Assembly (NCBI GenBank): GCA_016801845.1
Contig: CM028931.1
Location: 7,748,587-7,812,586 of the forward strand
DNA from: Polydactylus sextarius
Lineage: Eukaryota > Chordata > Actinopteri > Polynemidae
Length of the DNA stretch: 64,000 bases
Reading direction: 5' to 3'
Positions 41,536 through 53,330 of this stretch are shown here, in pieces (within the stretch, counting starts at the first letter, position 1; each line of letters begins with the position of its first letter). The notes beneath the pieces are model-generated. The model was given only the letters and a program-made list of their open reading frames with translations, was not told where the DNA came from and made no database searches. Made by a program: the position numbers and the translations under genes.

Positions 41536-43329
41536 GAATTTAAGAGGCATACAAACACAAACGTGGTATTTCTAGTCTCACTCATGAAGCAATGTTTCCT
41601 ATTTTTCCTGCTCTGTGTGTGTGCGTGGGTGTGTGACTTGTAATCTGACTAAGACGTTTAAAAGCCGTGGCATTTCCTATAAAAAAAAAAAAAAAAAAAA
41701 AAAAGTTGTGGAAGTTGAAGCTTGAAGTTTTTAGGGCCTTCTCGTCAAATCCTGACCCGTTTCCACACAGGCCGAGATCGAGTACTGTTGATCATCCCGT
41801 CTTGACATTATGCTCTTTTCCCGTCCCCAGAGGAATTTGTTTTTTATTTTCTTTTTGCCTCAAAACGGTTTGACCACAAATCCAAACACACGTACAACTT
41901 CAATGGGATTATCGTGGTTGTTCAGCAGAAATCCCATACATGGCTCAGCTTTAACAGCAAGGACAACTATTTAAGAATTCCCCTCCCTACATGACTGGAA
42001 TACCTTGGTAAGCTGCCAGAGACCAGACCAGAGCCAAATGCACCAGTTCTTCACATGACCTGCGTGGCTCAGACAGCAGGGCCCAGCTCTTCCTCTCCTC
42101 ACGAGATTTTATTCGTCTGGTTTCTGCTGAATAGTATCATGTTGACGTCAAGTCGACGGGACGGCGTGGAAATTTCTCCGCTCTGCCCGAACTCGTGCGG
42201 CGGAGGAGTGTGCCACCAGAATAATTAGACACATCTCGCTGGTTAATTATAGTGAGTTAATTCATGCGTCTAATAAGCCGTCGTTTGCGGCTTTGAGAGG
42301 ACGACTCTCTTTTGTCAGGCGGCCAATTAGAGCCCCCGCCGCCGCCGCCGTGAGGGGTTGGATCACTTTCAGTAATATTCTGGCGCCGCGTTAAAAACGT
42401 TACGTAACTGGCGCGGTGGAAATTAATGGAGGAGTTGAATGGGAAAGCTAATTAAGAAATTAGGCCCAAAATGATCAATTAAAAGGCGACGCTAGCAGAA
42501 TTAAGTTTGGTTCGAAGTGAAATGCCTCGGCAACTATCGGAAAGAATCGCTGTGAAATCAGGCGCGGATGTAACGTAGCTTTTGAGCCGCTAGCATTGGC
42601 ATTAGCATGTTAGCATGTTGATATTGCGTGGACAATGGATGGCGGCTGATACAGTAATGAAATGAAGTTATCTCAGACAATAAACTTATCCGGTAGTTTT
42701 GTGATAAGCATCATTTAAATGTGATTTACTTTCAAATGCATGTAAGCTAATTAGCTAATGGAAAAGTGCGTAATTACATTCCCGCATTAGTAACAAGCTG
42801 CACTCAGCTGCTTTGGTTTTCCCTTCGATCGCTGATCATTTTCCGTTTACAAAAGCCGCATAAGCTTTCAACGATGTCTTTATTGATGGCAGCTAAATAT
42901 TTAATCGTGTTTGCGAGGCCATTAATAACAACAGCTTTTGTGTTGCCAGGTAGTTTTAACCACCAAACGTGTAGCTAAAAATGTTAATCGCCGCCTCTAA
43001 ATGGGTCCCGGTCCCAGATGTCCTGCACATGTTTTTCCGCAAGGTGAGCGGAAAGGTCTCGCTAATGAATTAAAGAGCTAAAAATAAAAAGAGTGAGATG
43101 GTCGATGAGGATTGGTAACGAAGCCAGATGTCGTTCTTATTAATTGACGGCTCGTAGCTCGTAGCAAGACGTTTTATTTATTCGGCCGAACGTCCTTCAG
43201 ATTAAAATCTCTTTCAACAAACCTGAGCCAGAGAGAAACGACCAGCGGCTAAAAATAGACCGAAGTTCACAGACGATGAGAAATTAGTACAAATGGTTTC
43301 ATGAATCATTTAAATGTTTTTGTAGTCGC
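41536..43329. other. dcaf5-actn1 intergenic spacer, part 2
   Basis: No gene recognised. The segments 42100-42520 and 42980-43250 are non-repetitive and contain many TAAT/ATTA cores (GGTTAATTATAGTGAGTTAA, GCTAATTAAGAAATTAGG, GCTAATGAATTAAAG). Distal enhancer content is possible but unproven. A (GCC)n run lies near 42338-42351. Confidence 0.5.
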
Positions 43330-44390
43330 TTTGTTTCTTTCTTTTTTTGGCGAAGTTGTGCCTTTGTGTTGTGTAGTTTGGATCTCTGTGGCTCATTGTG
43401 TCTCTTGGTGGTAGTTTATTTTTATCTACGGTAGTTTGTATTTCTTTACAGTAGTTTGTAACTTGTGGGAGTTTGTGTTTTTTTTTTTTTTGGTAGTTCT
43501 TGGGGTTTTGGGGTATTTGTATGCCTCTTTGTGGTAGTTTTATGCCTCTTTGTGGTAGTTGTATATCTCTGTGGTAGTTTTATATCTCTTTGTGTTAGTT
43601 TGCATGTTTTGGTGGTAGTTTTATATGTCTTTGTGGTAGTTTTATGTCTCTGTGGTTGTATGCCTCTTTGAGGTCGTTTTATATCTCTTTGTGGTAGTTT
43701 TATGTCTCTTTGCGGTAGTTTGTAGGTTTTTGTGGTAGTTTTTTTGCCTCTTTGTGGTAGCTATATGTCTTCGTGGTAGTTTGTATGTTTCTGTGGCAGT
43801 TCTATGTCTCTTTGTGGTAGTTTGCCGTCTCTTTGTGGTAATTTGTCTTCTCTTTGTGGTAGTTTTTAGGTTTTTGGGGTAGTTTTTTGCCTGTTTGTGG
43901 TAGCTTTATGTCTCTGTTGTAGTTTATTTTTCTCTGTGGTAGTTTGTATGTTTTTTTTTGACAGTGTCTATGCCTTTGTGGTAGTTTGTATCTTTGTGGT
44001 AGTTTGTCTTTTTGGGCGTGCATCTCTTTGTTGTAGTTTATATTGCCTTGACATCATTTCTATCTCTTTCTTTATTGTAGTTTGTGGTAGTTTTGCATCT
44101 CTTTGTGATACTTTTATGTCTCTCTGGTTGTTTATATCTCATTGTGGTAGTTTGTATTGTGGTAGTTTGTAGTTTTTACATATATCTGAGGTAGTTTATA
44201 TATCTTTGGTAGTTTGTGGAAGTTTATAACTCTTTATGTTGTTTTGCTTCTTGTTGTGGCAGTTCATATATGTTTGTGGTGGTTTGTATTTCTTTGTACA
44301 TATCTGAGGTATTTCTCTGTCGCTTGCGGTAGTTTGTATATGTTTGGTAGTTTGTGGTAGTTTGGCGTGTCATGCGGTAGCTTGAGGACA
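43330..44390. repeat. TTTGTGGTAGTTT minisatellite, decayed
   Basis: Some 45-55 imperfect units of about 18-22 bp, consensus CTTTGTGGTAGTTTTATGTCT, all in one orientation, giving a strongly G+T-rich top strand. Long open frames on either strand here are repeat artefacts. Confidence 0.9.
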
Positions 44391-44748
44391 AGCATGTGCA
44401 ACAATGGTTTTGTAATTTGTAAACGACGAACAGGCTTTGGTGGTATAAAAAGAACCGGCATTTATTATTAAACATTGATTTTTCCAGCCTGTGAAACATC
44501 TGCAGATGATTTATTACCCAGTAATCCATCCACGAACATCTTATCTTATGAGCCGTTTGTAACTGGTACTTCATCAGACGGTAGTACAGTTGGTTTTCAT
44601 CACTGCAGCGCTGCCGTCGCTCTGTACGTGCTGCACCTCTGCACAGCAGCTCCAGCTGCTTCCTTAAAGCGAGGAGCAGGCGGTGAGCTGGCAGTCTGCT
44701 CCCTGTCCGTGACATCACTTTCCCAAACATCCACTGTTGGAAGTTTGT

Positions 44749-44758
44749 CCATATATGG
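44749..44758. promoter_or_regulatory. CArG box (SRF-type) upstream of actn1
   Basis: CCATATATGG, an exact CC(A/T)6GG, ~2.1 kb upstream of the actn1 ATG. Function is inferred only. Confidence 0.3.
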
Positions 44759-44999
44759 AAGAGCACTCCACTTTCTCCTGACTGTCAGGGCTATCCCGTG
44801 TCGGCATCTTTCCTGCTGTGTGTGTGTGAGAGAGAGAGGATATATGTAAGTGTGTGTGACAGAGAGAGAGAAAATGGAGAGAGTGGATTTACCTTACAAG
44901 GCAGACGGACCTGGCCATCGCTCTACATGTTTACAGCAGCTCCTTTGTGACTCACTTTTCTTTCTGAATGACTGGAAACCTTTAGTGCGCAGGAGCAGT

Positions 45000-45260
45000 A
45001 GCGCACTGTAGCTCAGAGTGGAGGAAGTACTCGCATCAGTAATCGAAGTAATCTATTACAAGTAGACGTACCCTCAGGGGAATGTACTTAAAGTCCTCAG
45101 TGACCCCTGAGACTGTTGAGCTACTACATATTATATCACTGGACTGTTATTGCTCATGCACTGACGTTGCTTTGGCTTCTATTCGGTAACATGATGTTTG
45201 TCATGTGACACTACTACTGTAAATGTTAGTGAATAACGCAATTGTACAGTAGAAATGATA
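45000..45260. repeat. Decayed interspersed repeat (GTGGAGGAAGTACT type)
   Basis: CTCAGAGTGGAGGAAGTACT, then TAATCTATTACAAGTAGACG and AATGTACTTAAAGTCC, resembles a widespread fish repeat with GGAGGAAGTACTCAGATC and ACAAGTAAAAGTCC motifs (from memory). Confidence 0.45.
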
Positions 45261-45499
45261 CACATTTCCTTTATAATTGACAAGTAAATTGAATACAATG
45301 CGCAAAGCAGTCGGTAAAAATAGTGCATTCTATACAGTGTATGATGAATGACTATATATAGTAGAGTATGAATGAAATGTCATTTTGCAGAACGACTCGG
45401 ACGGTCGCTGGATGTTTTGCGTTCGAGGCTCCAGGAGTGTGTTTGAGATGTAAATTGTTCATTTGAATGAAGTTACAGTCGTTTAATACAGTTACGGTC

Positions 45500-46130
45500 A
45501 TATGATGTTGGGTCATATGTTCCTTTTAATTTTTTAATTTTGAATTTTTTAAATTCATATTTCACCTTACAGAAGGGAAATTGCGCTAGATTGCACAGAG
45601 GATTAAAACAAAACAAAACAAAACAAAAAATTAAATAGGGTAAAATATATTTATATATTTAAATATATATACTAATAAATAAAGTAAAAGTACAGTATAT
45701 TAAAATGGCAAGGCAATGCAATATTAATGAATAAATAATAAGAATTCATTTTTAAAAAGTAATAAAATAAAAATGAATTATTGGAGAGATCAAATTTATA
45801 TTTTAAAAATTATAAATATTTATTACAAATATAACATAGTTTTTATTTGTATTATAAATTTTACAATTGTTTTATTAATAATATAATAAATATTATGATT
45901 ATCAGACCTATTTAAATGGAGCACATAAGCATGTACAAGGTTAAAGAGAATAATAATTTCTCTTAATAATAATAAATTAATTAAAAAATAGAAAATAAAA
46001 ACGGAGGAGGTAAAAACGAAAAAGTTGGATTATTTTTTTTTTTTTAAAAAGAAACAAAGTATCCAGTGTAGTAATAAAAAAGAGAAACTATGTAAAAAAG
46101 TCTTGTTACAAACTATAAAAGGGAAACTTT
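45500..46130. other. AT-rich spacer upstream of actn1
   Basis: Mostly A/T low-complexity sequence with an (AAAAC)n run near 45608-45627. No gene. Confidence 0.7.
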
Positions 46131-46139
46131 GGGGTTTTA

Positions 46140-46516
46140 TTAGGGAGGAGGGACCGGCCAAATATTTCCGGTGTCGGTCCGGTGTCGGTCCGCGGGCCGC
46201 AGCTTGAAGCAACACGCAGGTTTTTAAAGTATCTTCACAGTCGAACAGTCAGATGTAAGAACCAGGAAGTGACAACGAGACGGGCCAATCAGCTCCGAGC
46301 TGGGGGGCGTGGTCTGTAGCCGAGGTGGCGGCGGTGGCGGCGGCGGCGGGGGGAGTCGTCCAATCAGAAGCGGCGCTCGGTTATCGATTGAATTTGTCTT
46401 GAAGCAAGAAGTTTTTTCGGCGTCTGTCGCTTTCAGTCGACAAGTAAAAGAGCCTGCGTAGAGACGCCGAGCCGAGCCGAGCCGAGCTGAGCTGAGCTGC
46501 TGCTGCCGCCGCTGCG

Positions 46517-46552
<36 letters not shown>

Positions 46553-46820
46553 GCGAGATAGAAGAGGAGGGAAAACTGACGGAGAGGAAGAAAACACCGA
46601 GAGAGCGGAGCCGGAGGAGGAGCGCTAATTTCATCCGCACACCGTCTGTGAACCGCGGAGGAGAGTAGAGACGAACATCACCGAGGAACCGGGGGACGGA
46701 CCACACCAGCGCATCTACATATATATATATATATATATATAAATATATTTATATCTATCTATATATATATAAATATATCTATATATATTAATATAAAGCT
46801 TTATAATATACACCCCGAAT
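46140..46820 (+). promoter_or_regulatory. actn1: actn1 promoter and 5'UTR
   Basis: GC-rich block directly upstream of the actn1 start. CCAAT boxes lie at about 46286 (GGCCAATCAGC) and 46359 (GTCCAATCAGA), with a GC-box-like GGGGGGCGTGG near 46302 and tandem GGTGTCGGTCC at 46171-46190. Further on are (GCCGA)n at 46468-46487 and (GA)n at 46521-46549. No TATA box is evident in the GC-rich part. The last ~100 bp before the ATG are almost pure A/T. Exact start site and any 5'UTR intron unknown. Confidence 0.6.
46716..46809 (+). repeat. (AT)n-rich tract just upstream of the actn1 ATG
   Basis: TATATATATATATATATATA followed by ATATATTTATATCTATCT-like variants up to 11 bases before the start codon. 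Confidence 0.9.
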
Positions 46821-46919
46821 ATGGATCAGTATGATGAAGAGAATGATTATATGCAACAAGAAGATGACTGGGACCGGGATCTGCTCTTGGATCCTGCATG
46901 GGAGAAGCAGCAGAGAAAG
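46821..46919 (+). CDS. actn1: Alpha-actinin-1, first coding exon
   Basis: Encodes 33 residues, [18 protein letters not shown] then [15 protein letters not shown], in phase 0 before the donor GTGAGA. This matches the N-terminus of non-muscle alpha-actinin-1, an actin crosslinker of stress fibres and focal adhesions; the actin-binding calponin-homology domains would begin in exon 2 (TFTAW...). That exon was looked for downstream and not seen, so intron 1 runs past the window end. ACTN1 rather than ACTN4/2/3 is supported by the short N-terminal stretch and by dcaf5 next door in the same orientation, as on human 14q24. Confidence 0.93.
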
Positions 46920-48244
46920 GTGAGACTGACTTCCTTCTGGGGGGAGGAAAAAGGTGCGGAAGTGGAGCTGGTGCTGCTCCTCATCCTCACAATAATAATA
47001 ATCATAATAATAATTTATATAATTATTATTATGGTGATGATGGCGATGAATGAGGATGTATGCATGCTGCTGCAGACTTTGACAGCTGTTGACTTCTTTT
47101 CGTTGTTTTTTTTTTAATTTTTTTTATTTGTATTTTTATTTTTAAATCATCACCGATGCGACTCATCGCCGATTTTATTGGTTGATTTTATTCATGTATT
47201 TTTTAAAAATTTTTATTTATTTATCGTTATTTTTTTTTTGTTAAAAAAAACTTTCCCCATACCTCGCACGCGCTTTGCACACATCCTGTGTAGCTGTTAT
47301 GAAATATCCTGTAGCCTAGCAGCAATTACATGCAGGAGGAGGAGGAGGAGGAGGAGGCCCACCCATTATCTGTGCAGCGGGGAGGGAGAGGTGGGAGTCA
47401 GATGAGGGGGGTTGTAAAGTAAGATGGGAGGGATGGGGGTGGTGGTGGTGGTGGTGGGGTAAACAATTAAAAAGTGGACAGGAGAGGAACTTTTTTTTTT
47501 TTTTTTTACCCGGTGCAACAGATGTCAGCCATGCGCTTCACTGCGTATGGAGTGACTCCCTCCCGCCCCCCTCTTCCTCACCCACCCTCCCACCCTCCCT
47601 CGTTACTCCTGTCATCTGGTTTATGATGAGACGTGGATTAGAGCGTGCTTAACAGGCGATCAAGTGTGTGTGTGTGTAGGTGTGTGCGCGCCCTTTTTTG
47701 TCCAGATATCCGGCGTATATATATATATATATATATATATATTTTAGTTTTTACGCACGGTGCGTAAAAATACGCATAAAAAAAAAAAAAAATTGGTCCA
47801 AACATGAAACTTTCTGCTTGTTCCTGATTTTTTTTTTTTTTTTTTAGCTCCACCACAACATATGAGTTAGTTTCATTTCTTATCATATCACTATTTAATT
47901 ATCTGCTTTATTATTATTATTATTGTTATTCTTTAAAAAAAAGGCTGCACAGCTGCTTTATGAATGACCCGTTTTAGCAAAGAAGAAGAAGAAGAAGGGC
48001 TGCTACCTCCTTTTTCCTTCTTCTTCTTCTTCTTCCTGCAACTCATACTTTTACTCTACTTTGGGAAGAAGAAGAAGAAGAAAAAAAAAAAAAAAAGAAA
48101 AAACGAGGAGGGGGGGGAGAAAAAAGCGCTGTGGAATCTGAGTAAGCGCTGTGGTTTGGGTTGGGCTTGTATGGGAGCAAGCGTGCCCAAAAATGGTAAT
48201 AATCGGCCCCTCTCGCTGCTGTTGGAAAACTTTTTCCCCAAGTT

Positions 48245-48275
<31 letters not shown>

Positions 48276-48474
48276 CTGCGTCTGCCGTGAAGCTCCGGGC
48301 TTCTAGCTTCCTGGATTATGTCATCGACAGGCTGCTACCGGTCGAGAGCAAATAGAAGGAAATAAAGGAAAGGTATGCAGGAGCTGAAGTCAGGTGTGAC
48401 CTGGCTTTTAGCTGCTGCTGCTGCTTTTACGTTTACAGCACAAATATTAGAAGAAGAAGAAGAATTAACACCTG

Positions 48475-48507
<33 letters not shown>

Positions 48508-49025
48508 AACACAGAGCAGAGATAAAACAGCTATGGTTGAGATTCGAAGGCAAATACGAGCTTAAATGAACACGAACGCGTGGTTAAACCAGACTCATAG
48601 ACAAAAAAAAAAGTTAAGATTCGACAAAATAAAAGCCTCTCAATAACAATTAGAGAAGTATTTGTTGCGTAGGTGAGGGCCAGAGAGTTTTGCAATTCGC
48701 ACTGACGCACACAGGCGCCCGGCATGTCAGAGGATGCTTGAAATATTCAGAGTCCGATGCAAGTCCCAACCTGACCCCCCCCCAACCCTCCGGGGTATAA
48801 AGGAGTTGGTATCTTCTTATCTCTGGATCTTAATGTCGGTGCAGACCCAGGTGTCTCGGCCAGAGGTGACTTAAAGGTGTTTACGTGAAGGAAAAAGAAG
48901 AAAGAAAGAAAGAAGAAGCTCATCTTGCTTTTCCATCTCTAACATCATGTTTTGATCTTCTTCTATGGTGGAAGGTGGAGTTCACTTCAGGTGTGAAGCG
49001 CCACTGATAATTTCTCCAGGTTTGT

Positions 49026-49035
49026 CCTTATATGG
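49026..49035. promoter_or_regulatory. CArG box in actn1 intron 1
   Basis: CCTTATATGG, an exact match, in the same local context (TTTGTCC...TATATGGA) as the site at 44749. Confidence 0.3.
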
Positions 49036-49629
49036 ATAAAAAATCTTGTGGTACCTTCGACCGTGGGGCCGTGCCTGTAAAACTCCCACCTCCTGCTTCT
49101 CCTCCATCTCCCACACCCCGACCTCAGCGTTTCCCAAACACTCCCAGCACACACCCACATTACATTCCCCCCCCCCCCTTCACACACACACACGCCAATC
49201 CCTCCCCACCCTGAGCGGCGGTACAAGCCAGGTCACACATCCACATAACTTGTTACATCATTTTACCCAAAAAAAAAAAAAAAAAAGAGAAGTGATGCAT
49301 CAGCAGCTGTTTGATACATGTCTGTGAATCACGACGCAAGACGGTAAATGAAACCGCCCCTCCGGCTTTTAGGAATAAAAAAAAAAAAAAAAAAATCTAC
49401 GTAAAACGCCTTGTAGGGACTTGTCTTATTCCGTGTGACAGGAAGTCGACACGAGAGAATCAGTCATCAGGCTAATCAGAGCTGGTCATCAACGATGACG
49501 ACGTTAGCGTTTCGCTTCTGGAGCTTTGTTTTTTTGTAATCGCGTGAAATCCGGAAAAAAAAGACGAGGACTGCTTTTGTCGCTGAATTAAATTACGGAA
49601 TCTGTCAAGTTTCAGGAAACCGACTCCGA

Positions 49630-50045
49630 GGCTCCATCCGAATAACCCTACCAGCCTAATGTAGCAGGCAAAAATTAGTAAGCAACGATCTAGTACGTCC
49701 GAATACCTTAGTAGTCTTTCAGTAGAAGGCGAAAAGTTCCCAAATGGTTTACTACTTCCGGTACGCTATCCCAGAAGTCACCGGGAGGTTGAAAACCATA
49801 GAAGAAGAAACTTTGCCCGCTAAAAGCAACATCCGGTACTTACTCGGATGAATTCATCACTTATAGTAAACGGTGATCGACTGCGACGCTGACTAGCGGT
49901 GGTAGCTAACCCTCCGCTTCAAGCCGCTAAATCGTGACGTTGATGTAAACAAGACAGGCAAGATGGCGGCGTTGGAGTATGTCTGGCTACTACGTAGCTA
50001 CTACTGTAACGGTCGAGTAGTAGGATTCGGATTCAGGCCAAGTTT
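49630..50045. repeat. Putative inverted-repeat element (CCGAAT ... ATTCGG)
   Basis: ATCCGAATAACCCTACCAG at about 49637 faces GTAGTAGGATTCGGATTCAG at about 50017, an imperfect inverted repeat. The interior has repeated TTTAGTAGT/TACTACTTCCGG-like motifs seen in fish MITEs. Boundaries uncertain. Confidence 0.35.
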
Positions 50046-51382
50046 TCAAGACGTTCGCTCCCATAATGCACCTCACGCCAAGCGTCCGGACGTCCGGTGA
50101 ACGTGCTCGTGAAGGCGTCATGAACTGAAATGTTGCCCGTTATTTTACCTGCGATGCTACGTCGCGCAGCCCGAACAGTCGACTGTAACGGCAGAAAACA
50201 CGGGACACCCAAACGCGTATTTAACATACATCCGCGTGCGATGTATACGGTGTTAAACAGTGTGTTAAACAGTGTGTTTTTGTTAGATTTGGGGACACAG
50301 TTAGCTTAGCTTAGCATAGTTTTTTTTAGCTTAGCATCAAGACAGAAAACAGGGAAATAGCCGGATAGGAACAGCAATCAAACGGTTCAGCTTCTGTTTC
50401 CTTTGCTAACAGCCAGGCGATGGTCTTTATGCTAAGATAAGCTACGCTAGCAATCTCCAGGCTAACGCTTTTTTGATTTGATTGATGGGTCATATCAAAC
50501 TTTTTACATCCTTTGTAGGCTTGATTCATTTTTTTTTGGTTGGATCTTTAATGGTCTCGACGCATCCCAAGGTTCATTGCAGCGCAGGTGACGTTAGCGT
50601 TAGCATTGTGGCGCTCAAGCTAAAGGCGACAAGACCAGATTTCGGTCTTGTCGGGCAATTTGCATAATAATTTATTTCTAATATGTAAAATTGACTGTTT
50701 TTTTCTTTTTTTTTTCTTGTAACGGCGGCAAATTGGTGCTGTTGTAGCGCACATATACGATATGGACGCTAACAACGATAATCCGTTGGCTAAATGGTCA
50801 TTTTGTTCGTTCACGGTCGACCTTCCGTCGTCCGGGAGGATGCAGCGTTTGAACTGTGACTCAGCTTCACTCTTGGCAAAGTTTCACGAATCTCGTTTGT
50901 CACATGACGCCTCCGTCTGAATCAACGACGCTTCAGGCAAATGAGCAACCTCACGTCTGGTTTCTCACTCACTTACTCATCATTCAGGGCTGCTGCTGCT
51001 GTTGCTGTTTCTTCTTGCTACTAAATGCCATTCAAAGTTCAGATATCGAAAGGTTTCTTTGATCAAAGTTTTATAATCCAGCTGTCGTCGTTAACGCAGC
51101 TGGCTGATAAATCCCAACAGGAGCTCCCCCGGCGACCCAATCATCCCCTGACCCGGTCACGCTGTCAGAGCTCGGTCTGGTTATGTCCTGATTGATGAGG
51201 TCACGCGCCGACACCTCGACAGAGCGGGAGCATCCGCCCGCCTCCGGCTCAGGCAGAATAAAATGTACACTTCCTGTTCAGCGTCCACGTTTTTGATTCT
51301 TTAATTCACGGTGGAAGAAGCTGAACTGATCAGATCAAAGATTTCAACTCGAAGGCTTTGACCTCAGAGTTTATTCCACCAG

Positions 51383-51410
51383 GAGTCGAGTCGAGTCGAG
51401 TCGAGTCGAG
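51383..51410. repeat. (GAGTC)n microsatellite
   Basis: Five and a half tandem GAGTC pentamers. Confidence 0.92.
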
Positions 51411-51779
51411 TGTTTTCCACTTTCCCTCCGAGCCTGTAAACCGATCCAGCGTGAACGCGACCCGAGTTTGAATCGGTCGCGTTTCATAATTAACCGAAAC
51501 ATCTTGTTATCTGTCGCTAACGAGAAGCGTTCAAGCGCCGAGGAAACCAGTCTAACTTTCGTCGCCTTAAGCCGCCGGTTGATGTCCGATGTGATGTGCA
51601 TCCAGTAAAAGCTCAATGCGACAGCTGACCAAGATTGATCCTTTAGAGAGCGTGTAGTGAAAACACTGGCTTCTTTTCACTGTGCTAACAAGATAATTTG
51701 ATCTGTAGCCACGCTAGAGGCCAAGATGTATGATGGTCCACCATTTTGGCTCAAACTCAAATATCTCCACAACTACTAG

Positions 51780-52730
51780 ATGGATGTTTGTCAACTGGTG
51801 GTGCGAAACTTTTCCGATCTGGTGCTAATTAGCTCACTAATTTGCTAGATCTTAGCGGTGAACATTGAATATTAGCATGTTTACTTTAGCATTCGGTTCT
51901 ACGATTGCTGTAGAGCACGTAGTGACATGATTTGTTATGCTTTGTACTTTTTGGCTTTTTGAGTAGATGTTCATCGATCGCACAGCTAATTAGCGCTGTT
52001 AGCATGCTGATATTCTAGATCTGAGCAGTGAAAATGGAACCTTAGCATGTTTACTTTGTCTTTTTTTTTTTATTTGAGTAGATGTTCATTGATACGCTAC
52101 TTTTTAGTGCTAATTAGCTTGCTAATTTGCTAGATCTTAGCGGTGAACATGGAACGCTAGCGTGTTTACATTAGCATTCGGTTCTAGCGTAGCTTCAGAC
52201 CTCGTAGTTTGACTGAAATCTTGAATCTCGCTTGATCACACAGTCTTTCAGTGCTAATTAGCGCTATTAGCACGCTAACATGCTAGATCTGAGTGGTGAC
52301 CATGGAATCTTAGTATGTTTATGTTAGCGTTCATTGCTAGCATAGCTATAGACCTTGTAGTTTGAATGGAATCTCGACATTTTGACTTTGTACTTTTGGC
52401 TTTTTTAGTAGATGTTTATCAATCGCGCAGCCTTTCGGTGCTAATTACCGTTACTAGCATGCTAACGTGCCAGATCTGAGCGGTGAACACTGGAATATTA
52501 GCGTGTTTACATTAGCTTTCGGGGCTAGCGTGTCTGTAGACCAAATGGCTGTAATTATTCTCAACATTTCAGCTCGAATCCCAACTTTTTGACCTAAATT
52601 GCATCATTTTGACTTGTTGACTTTGTGCTCGACAGACGAAATTTCAAGAAATCTTACTCAACTTGGTGGCGAACATGGAATATCAGTTTGTTTACATTAG
52701 CCTTTAGCGCTAGCATGTAATTATAGAGAC
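51780..52730. repeat. Degenerate ~150-190 bp tandem repeat (TTAGCATGTTTAC type)
   Basis: Five to six decayed units. Each carries GTGCTAATTAGC, TGCTAGATCTTAGCGGTGAACATGGAA-like sequence, TTAGCATGTTTACTTTAGC and a TAGTTTGA/GACCTCGTAG segment. Starts are near 51824, 51985, 52110, 52250, 52438 and 52650. Confidence 0.8.
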
Positions 52731-52999
52731 TACACAGCACCACATCTCCTCTCTGCTCATTTCTCTCCTTTCTTTTTGTTTTCCTTTTTTTTTTTTTGTC
52801 CCGTTTAATACCAACTACTGTGCCAATGATTGAGAAAGCTTTTCCCAGCTTGGCTGAACAGAAAAAGGTCGAACCCCAGCAGAAACGCGCAGCTCTCTCC
52901 CGGTCTGGAAAACATTTTCATGCTGTTTTGCACTCCCCCCCCCCCTCCTCCTCCTTCCCCGCCTCCCGAACACTTTCTGCTTTATTTGTTTCAGGAAGG

Positions 53000-53330
53000 T
53001 GAAAGCTAATTCTTCCCCATCAATCTGCATACGGCATCTGGGTATTTTAGCATTCACTGTTTGAAAAGTCAAATGTGAGCAATTACCGAACTCTTATCTG
53101 AACGGCTCCCAAATGCCATGGCCCTGATGCAAATTCTTGAATAGCTTATTTTCTCATGCTCACGCTCCAAATTTAGATACATATACAAGAGATCGGCTCC
53201 GAGCTCTTGGTTATAGGTCATTAAAACAGTTTGGAGGCCAATCGAGCGACGGGTTTTAACGGCGTTCCGGTCGTATAATCGGAACGAGCCGAGTTTGGCG
53301 TTTGTATCTGCAAGCACATTTGATTCGAGA
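53000..53330. promoter_or_regulatory. Non-repetitive block, candidate regulatory element in actn1 intron 1
   Basis: Complex sequence without microsatellites between two low-complexity stretches. It contains an exact octamer ATGCAAAT at 53127-53134 and TAAT-type cores. Conservation cannot be tested here. Confidence 0.3.

Noticed and set aside
42100..43250. Homeodomain-site-rich conserved element
   Set aside because: TAAT cores are abundant in AT-rich fish DNA; without conservation data this is only noted in the spacer entry.
44224..44766. 180-residue minus-strand frame and the opposing 124-residue plus-strand frame
   Set aside because: Part lies in the GTGGTAG minisatellite. The rest matches nothing I recognise on either strand and has no supporting splice sites.
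46224..46706. 160-residue minus-strand frame over the actn1 promoter
   Set aside because: Antisense of the GC-rich leader; Pro and Ser/Leu runs come from (GGC)n and (GA)n.
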